Below, one piece after another: positions 1 through 7,196 of a stretch of DNA of 64,000 nt (its first letter is position 1; the number at the start of each line of letters is the position of its first letter). Source of the DNA: Pseudoclavibacter sp. AY1H1 (lineage in GTDB: Bacteria > Actinomycetota > Actinomycetes > Actinomycetales > Microbacteriaceae); the NCBI RefSeq assembly GCF_002931055.1, contig NZ_PSXX01000012.1, forward strand, positions 1 through 64,000. Direction: 5' to 3'. A program made the position numbers and the translations under genes. The notes beneath the pieces are model-generated. The model was not told where the DNA came from. It did not search any database and saw nothing but the letters and a program-made list of their open reading frames with translations.

Positions 1-32
1 CCCTCGACCCCCGCCGCAGAAGGGCAGAACGC

Positions 33-1280
33 ATGACCGCCACCACCCCAACGGCCAGCCGCTTCTCCCGGGCGCGCTTGGCCGCCTCGATCGTCGCGGC
101 CCTCGCCCTCGCCCTCGGTGCCCTGCTCGCCGGCGTCACCGCGTCGCCCGCACACGCCGCGGGCCAGGTGACCATCTCCGGACAGCCCGCGGCGGATGCG
201 CAGAGCGAGATCCAGGTGTCGGGTTCCGGCTTCCAGTCGGTGCAGGGCGGGTTCGGCGGCATCTACGTGCTGTTCGGCTGGGTCGACGATCCGAACGGCG
301 GCTCGTGGAAGCCGAGCGCCGGGGGCGTCACGGGGGAGGACTACCGGTACGTGTACGACGACGAGACGAACCCCGTCGGCTACCAGCTGTTCGCCGCCTT
401 CCCTGGCGGGTCGACCTCCTACGCCGCGAACGGCGGCGAGGTCGCGGCCGACGGCACGTGGTCGGGAACGCTGCGCATTCCCGGCGCCGTCTTCCAGACG
501 TACGACCGCGACCAGAACGCGACCTCGGTCGACTGCACTACCGTGCAATGCGGCATCATCACGATCGGGGCGCACGGCGTGAAGAACACGAACAACGAGT
601 CGTTCACGCCGCTCACCTTCGCCGGCGGTGCGGCAGCCGTCGCCCCTCAGGCCGAGGCCAGCGCCCAGCAGCCGCAGGCGGCGGCCCCCGCGGCTCCCGC
701 CGAGCAGCCTGGCGACGCGGCGCCTGTCGCGACCTCCGCCCCCGTCGGGACGACAACGCAGAGCACAGCCGCGTCGCAGGGCCTCGGCTCCGTCGGCGAC
801 GCGCTCGCCTGGCTCGTGGTGCTCGCGCCCGTCCTGCTCCTCGTCGGCCTTACGGTCGTCGCACTCGCCGTCGGGATCGGCGCGTACCTCGCCGCGAAGA
901 GCCTCCTCCTCGGCGTCAACCCGGCCGCACTCGAGAAGGTGCGCGGGCAGCGGGAGCGCAAGGCGCTGCAGGAGCGAGAGAAGCAGCGCAGGAAGACGGC
1001 GGCAGTCAGGCTCTCCCAGGAGCAGCGCGAGGCTCGCGCCAGGCGCAGGCTGGGCGCCGTCGGTGCCCAGCAAGCGCTCTCGCAGGTCCCCGCCGGCCCC
1101 GCGCCGCTCGAGAACGACAAGCTCGTCGACTTCTTCGCCATGGACGCTCCTTCACCGCGCCACCCGAGTCCGCTCGACGACACCCGCGCCGACGCGAGCG
1201 TCGACGCGGGTGGCGAGGAGCGGGATGCGCCCACCCTCATCCTCTCGAGCGCGGCCGGACGCCGGGAGGACGCGCGGTGA
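33..1280 (+). CDS. Secreted/membrane-anchored surface protein of heme-acquisition locus (Ig-like domain)
   Basis: A 415-residue protein with a clear signal peptide (residues 1 to about 42, cleavage after AHA), an extracellular beta-rich domain (about 43-205) with two cysteines in the pattern DCTTVQCG, an Ala/Pro-rich linker (about 206-250), one strong membrane helix (about 260-292) and a basic cytoplasmic tail. The ATG is preceded by an AGAAGGG-type ribosome binding site. The stop overlaps the start of the next gene by 4 bp, so the two are translated together. The next gene encodes HtaA-like domains and heme oxygenase lies just beyond, so a role in surface heme capture or relay is inferred from context. 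The extracellular domain resembles Ig-like/neocarzinostatin-like folds, but I do not recognise a named family. The left window edge hides any upstream members of the operon. Confidence 0.75.
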   Translation: MTATTPTASRFSRARLAASIVAALALALGALLAGVTASPAHAAGQVTISGQPAADAQSEIQVSGSGFQSVQGGFGGIYVLFGWVDDPNGGSWKPSAGGVTGEDYRYVYDDETNPVGYQLFAAFPGGSTSYAANGGEVAADGTWSGTLRIPGAVFQTYDRDQNATSVDCTTVQCGIITIGAHGVKNTNNESFTPLTFAGGAAAVAPQAEASAQQPQAAAPAAPAEQPGDAAPVATSAPVGTTTQSTAASQGLGSVGDALAWLVVLAPVLLLVGLTVVALAVGIGAYLAAKSLLLGVNPAALEKVRGQRERKALQEREKQRRKTAAVRLSQEQREARARRRLGAVGAQQALSQVPAGPAPLENDKLVDFFAMDAPSPRHPSPLDDTRADASVDAGGEERDAPTLILSSAAGRREDAR

Positions 1281-4024
1281 CCTCGGCGACGCAGCACCTG
1301 ACCCCGCGCGGACGCCGGCTGCCGGCCCCGGGGATCGGCACGCGCATCCTCGCCGGCATCGGCATCATGGGGCTCCTCGCGGGAGTCGGGCTCCTGGCCG
1401 CGGACTCCGCCGAGGCGGCATCGACACCGGTCACGGGGGTCGGCCTCTCCTGGGCCATGAACGACGAGGCCGGCGGTGGCGCCTACTTCGGCGGGTGCAA
1501 CTTCCTCTCCGCCGGAGCATCCGGCGACAACGGCAGCTCCGCGGTCTGGGCCGACGATCGCCTCTACTCGGCGAGCGACGGCAGCGTCACGATCACGAAG
1601 CCCGACGCCGCCGGCAACCAGGTGCCCGCCACGTGGGACTCCAGGTGCCTCGACGCAGGCGGGAGCAGAGTCGGCACGGGAGCCGGATCGACAAGCGCCA
1701 ACCAGGTCAACCTCGCCGACGGCACCGGCACCGTCGACCTCGAAGCCGGCACGGCCAGCATCTCCTGGGACGGTGCCTTCACCGTGGTCTTCTACGGAGG
1801 CATGACGTACTGGTCGGTCGACGACCTCAGGCTCGACCTCACCGACGGCAGGGGCACGCTCACGGGCACCGCTGGCGGCTACGGCGCCGACATGGACGAC
1901 CCGACGAAGTGGCAGAGACTCGACCCGCAGCGCGTCACGCTCGCCACGATCGATGCCACGCCCGCGGAGCTCACGGCATCCGGTACCACCATCACCCCCG
2001 ACTACCGGGGCGTGGATGCGGGCGCCGTCAGCACACCGCAGGCCCGCACGGGCGACGACTGGGGCTCCTGGCCGAAGGACTTCGTGGCGTTCCACGAAGC
2101 GAGCGGGCAGTCGAGCTACTGGTACTCCTCGGGCGGCATCGCCGACCCGAAGAAGGTCGCCGCGCCGCTCGAGCTGCGCTTCGACACATCCCCGACGGCC
2201 ACTCCCGCCCACGAGCGGGTGCCGCTCGGCTACGCCGAGGGCACCGAGGTGCGATTCGCCAACCTCGGCGAGGACATCTCCGGGGAGCCCGTGCTCCGCG
2301 CCGCGGACGGGAGCGAGCTGCAGCTGCTGCCGGGCACGACCGCGCAGATCACGGCCGGTGCCGGTCTCGGCACGTGGGACGTCGCGGACCTGCCCGAGGG
2401 TGCGCACGTGTTCACCCTCGCCGTGCGCAACGGCGCAGCAGAGACCCCGATCGACCTCGGTGCCGGCCACCAGCTCCGCATCACCGTCGTACCGCCACTC
2501 GGGACGACGACGCAGCCAGGAGTGACGGTCAGCGACATCCAGGCCAGCTCGTTCACGACCACCATCACCTGGCCTGCCGACGGCGGAGGCCCCCCGACGG
2601 AGTACCAGGTGCAGCTCACGCAGGGCGGCACCGCCGTCGGCGCGATCCTGCAGGTTCCAGCGGATGGGACAGGCCGGGGAACGACGATCGTCCCCGGGCT
2701 CACCGTCGACACTGAGTACGCGATCACCGTGACCCCGTACCTCGCGACCCAGGCTGGTGCATCCGCGACGCAGCAGCTCAGCACCGGATCGCGCCCCGAA
2801 CCCACCGTGCCGCCCGAGCCCACAACCGCGCCCACGGCGCCCCCGAGCACCGAGCCGACCACACCCACTGACGGCGGCGGCGCATCCGCCGACGGCGCGA
2901 CGTTCTACTGGGGGCTCAACAAGGAAGCCACGAGCGGCGCCTATGCCGGAGGATGCAACTTCCTCGCGGCTGGCAAGACCGGAGACACGGGATCATCGCG
3001 GGCCTGGAACGCGAGTGAGTACCGCTCCGCCGACGGCAACGTCACCATCATCAAGCCCAACGGCAACGGCTTCGAGCAGGCGAGCTGGGCGACGAAGTGC
3101 ATCGACCGCACCGGCACCGCCGTCTCGACGGCACGGCTCGGCTCGCACACGGAATCCCAGGTGCGCATCACGGGCGGTGCGGCGACCCGCTCCGGCTCAG
3201 AGCTGACCGTGCAGTGGCGCGGCAGCTTCACCGTCGCCTTCTACGGCGGCCTCACCTACTGGACGGCAACCGACCCCGTGCTCAAGGTGGACGGGAGCGG
3301 CAAGGGCACCATCACCGCGACCGCGTCCGGCTACGGGGCGTCGATGACGGATGCCTCGAAGTGGATGCAGCTGGCCGAGCGCACCATCACCCTCGCCAAC
3401 CTGACCGGCGTCGACACCAGTGGCGATGTCATCACGACCACCCCCGACTACGTGGGCGTCTCGTACAGCGGCACGGGCCAGTCGCAGGGAGTGGTCGGCG
3501 GGGGCGACTCGACCGCGACAGCACAGGCGGCACGCACGGCGCTGAACTCCAGCTACTGGGGCGCGTTCCCATCGGACTTCGTCGACTTCCAGAAGGAGAC
3601 CGGCCAGTTCTCGTACTGGTTCACCTCGAACGGCGCTCGCGACGCCTACAAGCCGACGATCCCGCTCACGGTGAGCCTCGCCGGCAACCACACGCCCACC
3701 GTGGGCGCGTACAGCGCGCCGGCCGCGCCGACGCTCACGCAGAACAACGCCTCGAGCGGGACGCGGGCTCCGAACGCGGCCGCACCCGCCCCCACCACGA
3801 CGGCGCCTGCGGCCGGTGTCGCGACCGCCGGCGGGGGAGCCGCGCAGTCGGAGGCTGGCCCGGTCGCTACCGCGAGTGAGGCCTCGGGCCTGCAGATCGG
3901 GGAGATCACTGCGCCTATGGTGCTCGGCGGGGGAGCAGGCATGCTCGCCATCGCCGGTCTGAACTGGTCGATCTCGCTCCTCGTCCGACGAAGGCTCGGC
4001 CTCGACCCGAACCTCTTCGGGTAG
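1277..4024 (+). CDS. htaA: Cell-surface HtaA-like heme-binding protein with two HtaA domains and a fibronectin-III domain
   Basis: Start chosen at the GTG overlapping the previous stop (GTGA), giving 915 residues; the frame stays open far upstream, but only this start is followed by a signal peptide (1 to about 47, cleavage near AEA). Two homologous domains of about 250 residues (about 52-300 and 541-805) share the pattern GGCNFL, a second cysteine (SRC/TKC), FYGG-TYW and SGYGA-M-D-KW, characteristic of HtaA-type heme-binding domains of actinobacteria. Between them lie a fibronectin type III domain (about 408-508) and a Pro/Thr-rich linker. A C-terminal membrane helix (about 875-900) and a short basic tail anchor it. 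HtaA proteins take heme from host hemoproteins and pass it to an HmuTUV importer; here the partner is heme oxygenase at 4909-5556. Assignment rests on domain pattern plus context; heme-ligand residues were not mapped. Confidence 0.75.
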   Translation: MTSATQHLTPRGRRLPAPGIGTRILAGIGIMGLLAGVGLLAADSAEAASTPVTGVGLSWAMNDEAGGGAYFGGCNFLSAGASGDNGSSAVWADDRLYSASDGSVTITKPDAAGNQVPATWDSRCLDAGGSRVGTGAGSTSANQVNLADGTGTVDLEAGTASISWDGAFTVVFYGGMTYWSVDDLRLDLTDGRGTLTGTAGGYGADMDDPTKWQRLDPQRVTLATIDATPAELTASGTTITPDYRGVDAGAVSTPQARTGDDWGSWPKDFVAFHEASGQSSYWYSSGGIADPKKVAAPLELRFDTSPTATPAHERVPLGYAEGTEVRFANLGEDISGEPVLRAADGSELQLLPGTTAQITAGAGLGTWDVADLPEGAHVFTLAVRNGAAETPIDLGAGHQLRITVVPPLGTTTQPGVTVSDIQASSFTTTITWPADGGGPPTEYQVQLTQGGTAVGAILQVPADGTGRGTTIVPGLTVDTEYAITVTPYLATQAGASATQQLSTGSRPEPTVPPEPTTAPTAPPSTEPTTPTDGGGASADGATFYWGLNKEATSGAYAGGCNFLAAGKTGDTGSSRAWNASEYRSADGNVTIIKPNGNGFEQASWATKCIDRTGTAVSTARLGSHTESQVRITGGAATRSGSELTVQWRGSFTVAFYGGLTYWTATDPVLKVDGSGKGTITATASGYGASMTDASKWMQLAERTITLANLTGVDTSGDVITTTPDYVGVSYSGTGQSQGVVGGGDSTATAQAARTALNSSYWGAFPSDFVDFQKETGQFSYWFTSNGARDAYKPTIPLTVSLAGNHTPTVGAYSAPAAPTLTQNNASSGTRAPNAAAPAPTTTAPAAGVATAGGGAAQSEAGPVATASEASGLQIGEITAPMVLGGGAGMLAIAGLNWSISLLVRRRLGLDPNLFG

Positions 4025-4030
4025 GTGCGG

Positions 4031-4153
4031 CTTCCGACCCTTCGGAGCCGTCGTCCGCTCGCCCAAAGTGGAGTTGTGGTCGTCAAAGTGCGCTCGTAGC
4101 GACCGCAACTCAGCTCTCGACCTTGTGCTGGGACGCGCGCCACGGTTGCGGGG
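4031..4153. repeat. 123-bp direct repeat, copy 1
   Basis: First copy of a unit beginning CTTCCGACCC and ending in TTGCGGGG; it matches 4162-4284 with only a few substitutions, at a period of 131 bp. It contains an inverted repeat, GAGTTGTGGTCG at 4071-4082 against CGACCGCAACTC at 4100-4111 (one G-T wobble pair). Confidence 0.9.
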
Positions 4154-4161
4154 AGTCGTGG

Positions 4162-4284
4162 CTTCCGACCCGTCGGAGCCGTCGTCCGCTCGCCCAAAGT
4201 GGAGTTGTGGTCGTCAAGACGCGCTCTTAGCGACCTCAACTCAGCTCTCGGCCTTGTGCTGGGACGCGCGCCACGTTTGCGGGG
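4162..4284. repeat. 123-bp direct repeat, copy 2
   Basis: Second copy of the 4031-4153 unit. Its inverted repeat is GAGTTGTGGTCG at 4202-4213 against CGACCTCAACTC at 4231-4242 (one mismatch). The close match of the copies points to a recent tandem duplication. Confidence 0.9.
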
Positions 4285-4345
4285 TTCGCCCGTGTCGTTT
4301 GTTGCTCTGCGCGCTGCTCTACTCGCTGCCTTGGTACCTCGACAT

Positions 4346-4397
4346 AGTTGTGGCGGGATGCTGTTGCTCCGCTTCCCGACCTCACCTGGCCACAACT
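4346..4397. repeat. GTTGTGG/CCACAAC inverted repeat, third copy
   Basis: AGTTGTGGC at 4346-4354 pairs with GCCACAACT at 4389-4397, with a 34-nt loop. It shares the arm core with the copies at 4071-4111, 4202-4242, 4646-4695 and 14004-14042, but its loop differs. Confidence 0.7.
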
Positions 4398-4424
4398 TTG
4401 CGCTCGTGTCGCTCGTGGGCGGCG

Positions 4425-4645
4425 CCGTCGAGTGCAGGTGCAGGCGCGCAGGTCCGGTTGCAGGCGCGCCGCGGGTAAAGATGCGGGGAGAGGTGCAAAC
4501 ACGGGTCCAGGTCCGGGTGCGGGTGCAAGCACGGGGGCAGGTGCGGGCGCAAGTGCGGATGCGGGCGCAGATGCAGGGACCGCTGCGGGCGCGCGTGGCG
4601 GGTGCGGGTGAAGGGTGCAGGTCCAGGCTCAGGCGGCGGCGCAGG
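4425..4645. repeat. Degenerate GC-rich simple-sequence tract
   Basis: About 220 bp of loosely repeated GCGGGTGCAG/GCAGGTCC-like words. Period and order are irregular and no start signal or terminator is associated with it. Read on the plus strand it would give an Ala/Gly/Arg-rich peptide, as expected from composition alone. Confidence 0.65.
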
Positions 4646-4695
4646 GTTGTGGCCCGGTGCTGGTGCCGCTCGTCCCGACCGCGTTTCGCCACAAC
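4646..4695. repeat. GTTGTGG/CCACAAC inverted repeat, fourth copy
   Basis: GTTGTGGC at 4646-4653 pairs with GCCACAAC at 4688-4695; the loop is 34 nt, the same as in the third copy. The arms are followed by CTCTGCGC as in other copies, so this looks like a diverged member of the family. Confidence 0.65.
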
Positions 4696-4770
4696 TCTGC
4701 GCGCACTGGCCGGGTTAGGAGCCGCTCCCGCGAGGTGCGCGAGTCGGTGCGGAGGCCTGCGGGCACGCGA

Positions 4771-4804
4771 GAACGGCCCGCATCCGAGTGGACGCGGGCC
4801 GTTC
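4771..4804 (-). terminator. Perfect 11-bp stem-loop downstream of heme oxygenase gene
   Basis: GAACGGCCCGC (4771-4781) and GCGGGCCGTTC (4794-4804) form a perfect hairpin with a 12-nt loop. It lies 105 bp past the heme oxygenase stop, behind the 8-bp array. No T-tract follows, so terminator function is tentative; it may serve both convergent transcripts. Confidence 0.45.
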
Positions 4805-4884
4805 GCACCTGCGCACCTGCGCACCTGCGCGTCTGCGCGTCTGCGCGTCTGCGCGTCTGCGCGTCTGCGCGTCTGCGCGTCTAC
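4805..4884. repeat. Tandem array of ten 8-bp units
   Basis: Three perfect GCACCTGC units are followed by six perfect GCGTCTGC units and one GCGTCTAC, giving 80 bp of exact 8-bp periodicity, then two GTCTGC remnants. Such an array should be prone to slippage and to copy-number variation between strains. Confidence 0.95.
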
Positions 4885-4908
4885 GTCTGCGTCTGCGCGC
4901 GCTTGCCG

Positions 4909-5556
4909 CTAGAAGCGCGCGTCGAGCGCTTCGAAGATGCGCTCGTTGCAGGTGAAGCTCGCGTTGGCTTCGTCGAGGAGGTGCACGATGGCCGCTTCGT
5001 CGAAGGCGAGGTCGTCGAGCTGGGTGCGGTAGGCGCGTTTGAACGGCACGATCGCGGGGATCTCGGTGAATTCAAAGAACGTCGCCTCATCCGCGGGGAG
5101 CCCGTAGGTGCGGTCGAGCATGACGCGCATTGCCTGGCCACCGGAGAGGTCGCCGAGGTAGCGCGTGTAGTGGTGTGCGAGGTAGCGGGCCGGGTCGTCG
5201 GCGGATGCGGTGATGCGTTCCGCGTACTCGCGGGTGGCCGGGAGCTCACCGGGGAGCGGCTGCGTGAGCCGCGGAGCGAGCGCTTCCAGGTCGGCTGCGA
5301 TCGAAGCGGCACGGTTCAGCTCAACGGCCGGGATAGCGCCGAGCTTGTTGCTCTCGCGCACGGGGACCGCCGCGCTCTCGAGTGCTTCGTACATGAAGCC
5401 GTACTGCTGCAGCAGCGCAGCCCAGGCGTCGATGCCGAGCTGGCCGCCCAGGAGGCGCTCGAGGAAGCGCGAGCGTTCGGCGCTTTCGTGGGCCTGCGAG
5501 GTGCGCTCGCGCAGGCGCGCGCTGATGGTCGTCGCGGTGTCGGTGACGATGGTCAT
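4909..5556 (-). CDS. hmuO: Heme oxygenase (biliverdin-producing)
   Basis: A 215-residue cytoplasmic enzyme that opens heme to biliverdin, CO and ferrous iron. The N-terminal TSQAHESAE carries the proximal heme-ligand histidine (His23, matching His20 of Corynebacterium HmuO). The distal helix YLGDLSGGQ, with the flexible glycines over the heme, is intact, and the length is normal for the family. The gene converges on the HtaA-like surface proteins, so captured heme can be used as an iron source. A candidate iron-dependent repressor box (5619-5637) and a perfect 8-bp hairpin lie in the upstream region. I see no truncation or missing key residue. Confidence 0.95.
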   Translation of the reverse strand: MTIVTDTATTISARLRERTSQAHESAERSRFLERLLGGQLGIDAWAALLQQYGFMYEALESAAVPVRESNKLGAIPAVELNRAASIAADLEALAPRLTQPLPGELPATREYAERITASADDPARYLAHHYTRYLGDLSGGQAMRVMLDRTYGLPADEATFFEFTEIPAIVPFKRAYRTQLDDLAFDEAAIVHLLDEANASFTCNERIFEALDARF

Positions 5557-5578
5557 GAGGGATCCCTTCGGGCGGGAT

Positions 5579-5599
5579 CGGTGCGAGGGGATCGCACCG
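5579..5599 (-). promoter_or_regulatory. Perfect inverted repeat in the hmuO leader
   Basis: CGGTGCGA (5579-5586) and TCGCACCG (5592-5599) with a 5-nt spacer, 23 nt upstream of the hmuO start codon. It could be a second operator (corynebacterial hmuO is under both iron and heme-responsive control) or an mRNA hairpin. Which one is not decidable by eye. Confidence 0.5.
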
Positions 5600-5618
5600 A
5601 AGACTGAATTCCCTCAGC

Positions 5619-5637
5619 TTAGGTGACCCTTACTTCT
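5619..5637 (-). promoter_or_regulatory. Candidate DtxR/IdeR iron box upstream of hmuO
   Basis: TTAGGTGACCCTTACTTCT agrees at 13 of 19 positions, plus a C at the degenerate centre, with the DtxR/IdeR consensus TTAGGTTAGSCTAACCTAA; the left half TTAGGT is exact. It sits 63 nt upstream of the hmuO start, where a promoter is expected. Iron-dependent repression of hmuO is known in Corynebacterium and is inferred here. Confidence 0.6.
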
Positions 5638-5673
5638 TCTGGGAATCCTCTGGGCGAAGATTTCACCCCATCG

Positions 5674-6610
5674 TTACACCCAGCTCGCAGACACCTCCTC
5701 CGCACAGCGCTGCCCACGCGCGAATCCGGCGCGAGCGGCGGATGGTCGCAGCGAGAGGTCCATGGCGTTGGCCCCGAACAGGTGGTCGAGCTCAGCACCC
5801 GGGAAGATGGTCTCGACGGTGCTGCCGGTCGTGCGCAGCTCCTCGAGCTGCGCATCCAGCTGCAGGCCCCACTCGCGCGGTGTGAGGCTCTTCCCCGAGA
5901 ACGGGGCAAGCACCAGGACACGTTCGAAGCCCATTGCGAGGTCGGCGTTCTCGTTTCGGCGGAAGCCGCCGTCGATGAGCCACCGATCGCCGACGCTGTA
6001 GGGGAGGCCGCTCGACGTGCTCGCTGCGACGGCGTCGACGAGGTCCGCACCGCTGTGCTGGTCGAACGTCACCGGATCGCCGGTCGCGGCGTCGACGGCG
6101 GTGAGCAGCAGCTGCCTCGCAGGCCAGTCCAGCACTGGGAGGCGGGAGGCGACGATGCTGCGCCAGCGGTCCTGCCGCGATCCGTCGGCAGCCGCCAGCC
6201 GCTCGAGCGCGGATGCGCCGAGTCGTCGGCGCATGTCGGTCGCGTCCGCGGATCCGGCGATGAGCCGTTGCATCTGTTCGAGCTGGGCTGCGACCTGTTC
6301 GGATACTGCCCCCGGTGTGGGCGGGTGCCGGGGCCCGGACGGGAGGGGTCGCGCGGGCGCGGCGAGAATCGCCTCGAACAGGTCGGACGGTGTCGCCCCG
6401 GCGAGCTGAGCACCGGCGGTTGCCCCCCGCCGAGGTGCCCACGACGAGGTCGGCGGACGCGACGTCGAGGCCCGCCGCGTCGAGGCCCGCGAGCACCCCG
6501 ATGAGCCAGGCGTTGCCGGTTGAGCCGCCTCCGCCGAGCACAAGTGCACGGCGGGGGCTGTGTGCGTCAGACGGCACGAGCAGGGGAGCGGAGGAGGAAG
6601 GAAGGTCCAT
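5674..6610 (-). pseudogene. Patatin-like phospholipase, interrupted by a +1 frameshift
   Basis: The gene starts at ATG 6610 and reads MDLPSSSAPL, then the glycine-rich oxyanion loop LVLGGGGSTGNAW and the nucleophile motif VGTSAG. Immediately after that motif the frame breaks. The rest of the protein (AGAQLAGATPSDLF through the catalytic aspartate in LIDGGFRRNEN to EEVSASWV) continues in another frame down to 5674. Removing one base from the six-C run at 6423-6428 would restore one frame of about 311 residues with both catalytic residues. It is either a recent inactivating mutation, a phase-variable homopolymer or a sequencing error. Patatins hydrolyse acyl esters of lipids. A mini-ORF with a strong ribosome binding site lies upstream at 6661-6714. 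Confidence 0.8.
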
Positions 6611-6660
6611 GGAGGTTGCCTTTCACACGGTGCGTGACGGGCGCTCCCAGCGCGACCTGC

Positions 6661-6714
6661 TTAGTCGCGAGTTCGTGAGCTGCGGGGAGCACCCACTGTT
6701 GGTCCTGCGTTCAT
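6661..6714 (-). CDS. 17-residue mini-ORF (possible leader peptide) upstream of the patatin gene
   Basis: ATG at 6714 is preceded 7 nt upstream by a full AGGAGGT Shine-Dalgarno sequence (6722-6728), the strongest in this part of the window. It encodes MNAGPTVGAPRSSRTRD and stops with TAA, 50 bp before the patatin start. The peptide has no hydrophobic segment and no run of one amino acid. A role as leader peptide is inferred only from the signal strength and position. Confidence 0.4.
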   Translation of the reverse strand: MNAGPTVGAPRSSRTRD

Positions 6715-6804
6715 GGGTGTCACCTCCTGGCTTCGGATCACGATGGAGAACACCCTACGCCTGGCGGGGCGGATCGCGAATCAACCGAGAGCCGAGAGCC
6801 TGGC

Positions 6805-7089
6805 TCAGGCCTCGTTGATGCTGGCCACGAAGGCACGGGGAAGGCGGAGCTCGACTGCCAGCAGGTCGACGCTGACCCCTTCCTCGACGAGCGCTCGCAA
6901 CCCCACCGTCAGCTCCTCGCGGCGCTGCGCGGGCGGGGCGTGACCCGTCGCCGGGAGAAATGACTGCAGGTGAGTCAGGCGGATGCGCTGATCCCCGGTC
7001 AGCGACGCCTGCGCACGCTCGCCTGTGCTGAACCGGAACTCCCAGTCCGGGACCGACTCTGCAGGCACTTGGTTGCCGTCGCTGAGCAT
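6805..7089 (-). CDS. Hypothetical small protein, divergent from HTH protein
   Basis: The ATG at 7089 (MLSDGNQVPAES) was chosen because a TATCCT -10 hexamer lies exactly 7 nt upstream, a leaderless arrangement, and because codon use becomes regular from here; the frame is open further upstream without signals. It gives 94 residues, without membrane helices or signal peptide, ending LRLPRAFVASINEA. The C-terminal half (VGLRALVEEGVSVDLLAVELRLP) is helical and could be a small DNA-binding or dimerisation fold, but I do not recognise the family. It shares a 107-bp divergent control region with the HTH gene at 7197. Confidence 0.55.
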   Translation of the reverse strand: MLSDGNQVPAESVPDWEFRFSTGERAQASLTGDQRIRLTHLQSFLPATGHAPPAQRREELTVGLRALVEEGVSVDLLAVELRLPRAFVASINEA

Positions 7090-7096
7090 GCCGCCG

Positions 7097-7102
7097 AGGA
7101 TA
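7097..7102 (-). promoter_or_regulatory. -10 hexamer TATCCT, leaderless start
   Basis: On the minus strand TATCCT is followed by 7 nt and then the ATG at 7089. It supports that start codon for the small hypothetical gene. Confidence 0.55.
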
Positions 7103-7183
7103 CCGGGCCGAGGCGCGAGGCGGCCAGGGAGTGCCGTCGGAGCGGTTCGAGGTGGCCGGCGGACGGGGTGACGTTGCTCGACG

Positions 7184-7189
7184 TACGCT
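7184..7189 (+). promoter_or_regulatory. -10 hexamer TACGCT, leaderless start
   Basis: TACGCT is followed by 7 nt and the ATG at 7197. It supports that start for the HTH protein over the in-frame ATG at 7131. Confidence 0.55.
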
Positions 7190-7196
7190 CGATCAG

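Larger units (their letters stand above)
4025..4908. other. Repeat-rich intergenic region between htaA-like gene and heme oxygenase gene
   Basis: An 884-bp gap between two convergent genes with no convincing coding sequence. It holds a duplicated 123-bp unit, four copies of a GTTGTGG/CCACAAC inverted repeat, a degenerate G/C-rich hexamer-like tract (about 4425-4645), a perfect 11-bp hairpin and an array of ten 8-bp units. Open frames here are produced by simple-sequence composition rather than by a gene. Confidence 0.8.

Noticed and set aside
4805-4884. CRISPR-like array
   Set aside because: Units are only 8 bp and contiguous, with no spacers and no cas genes.
4615-5607. Long plus-strand open frame across the repeats and antisense to hmuO
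   Set aside because: It is made of simple-sequence repeats followed by the antisense of a clear heme oxygenase gene; no start signal or recognisable domain.
6423-6428. Programmed ribosomal frameshift in the patatin gene
   Set aside because: No slippery-site context, stem-loop stimulator or family precedent is visible; mutation or sequencing error explains it more simply.
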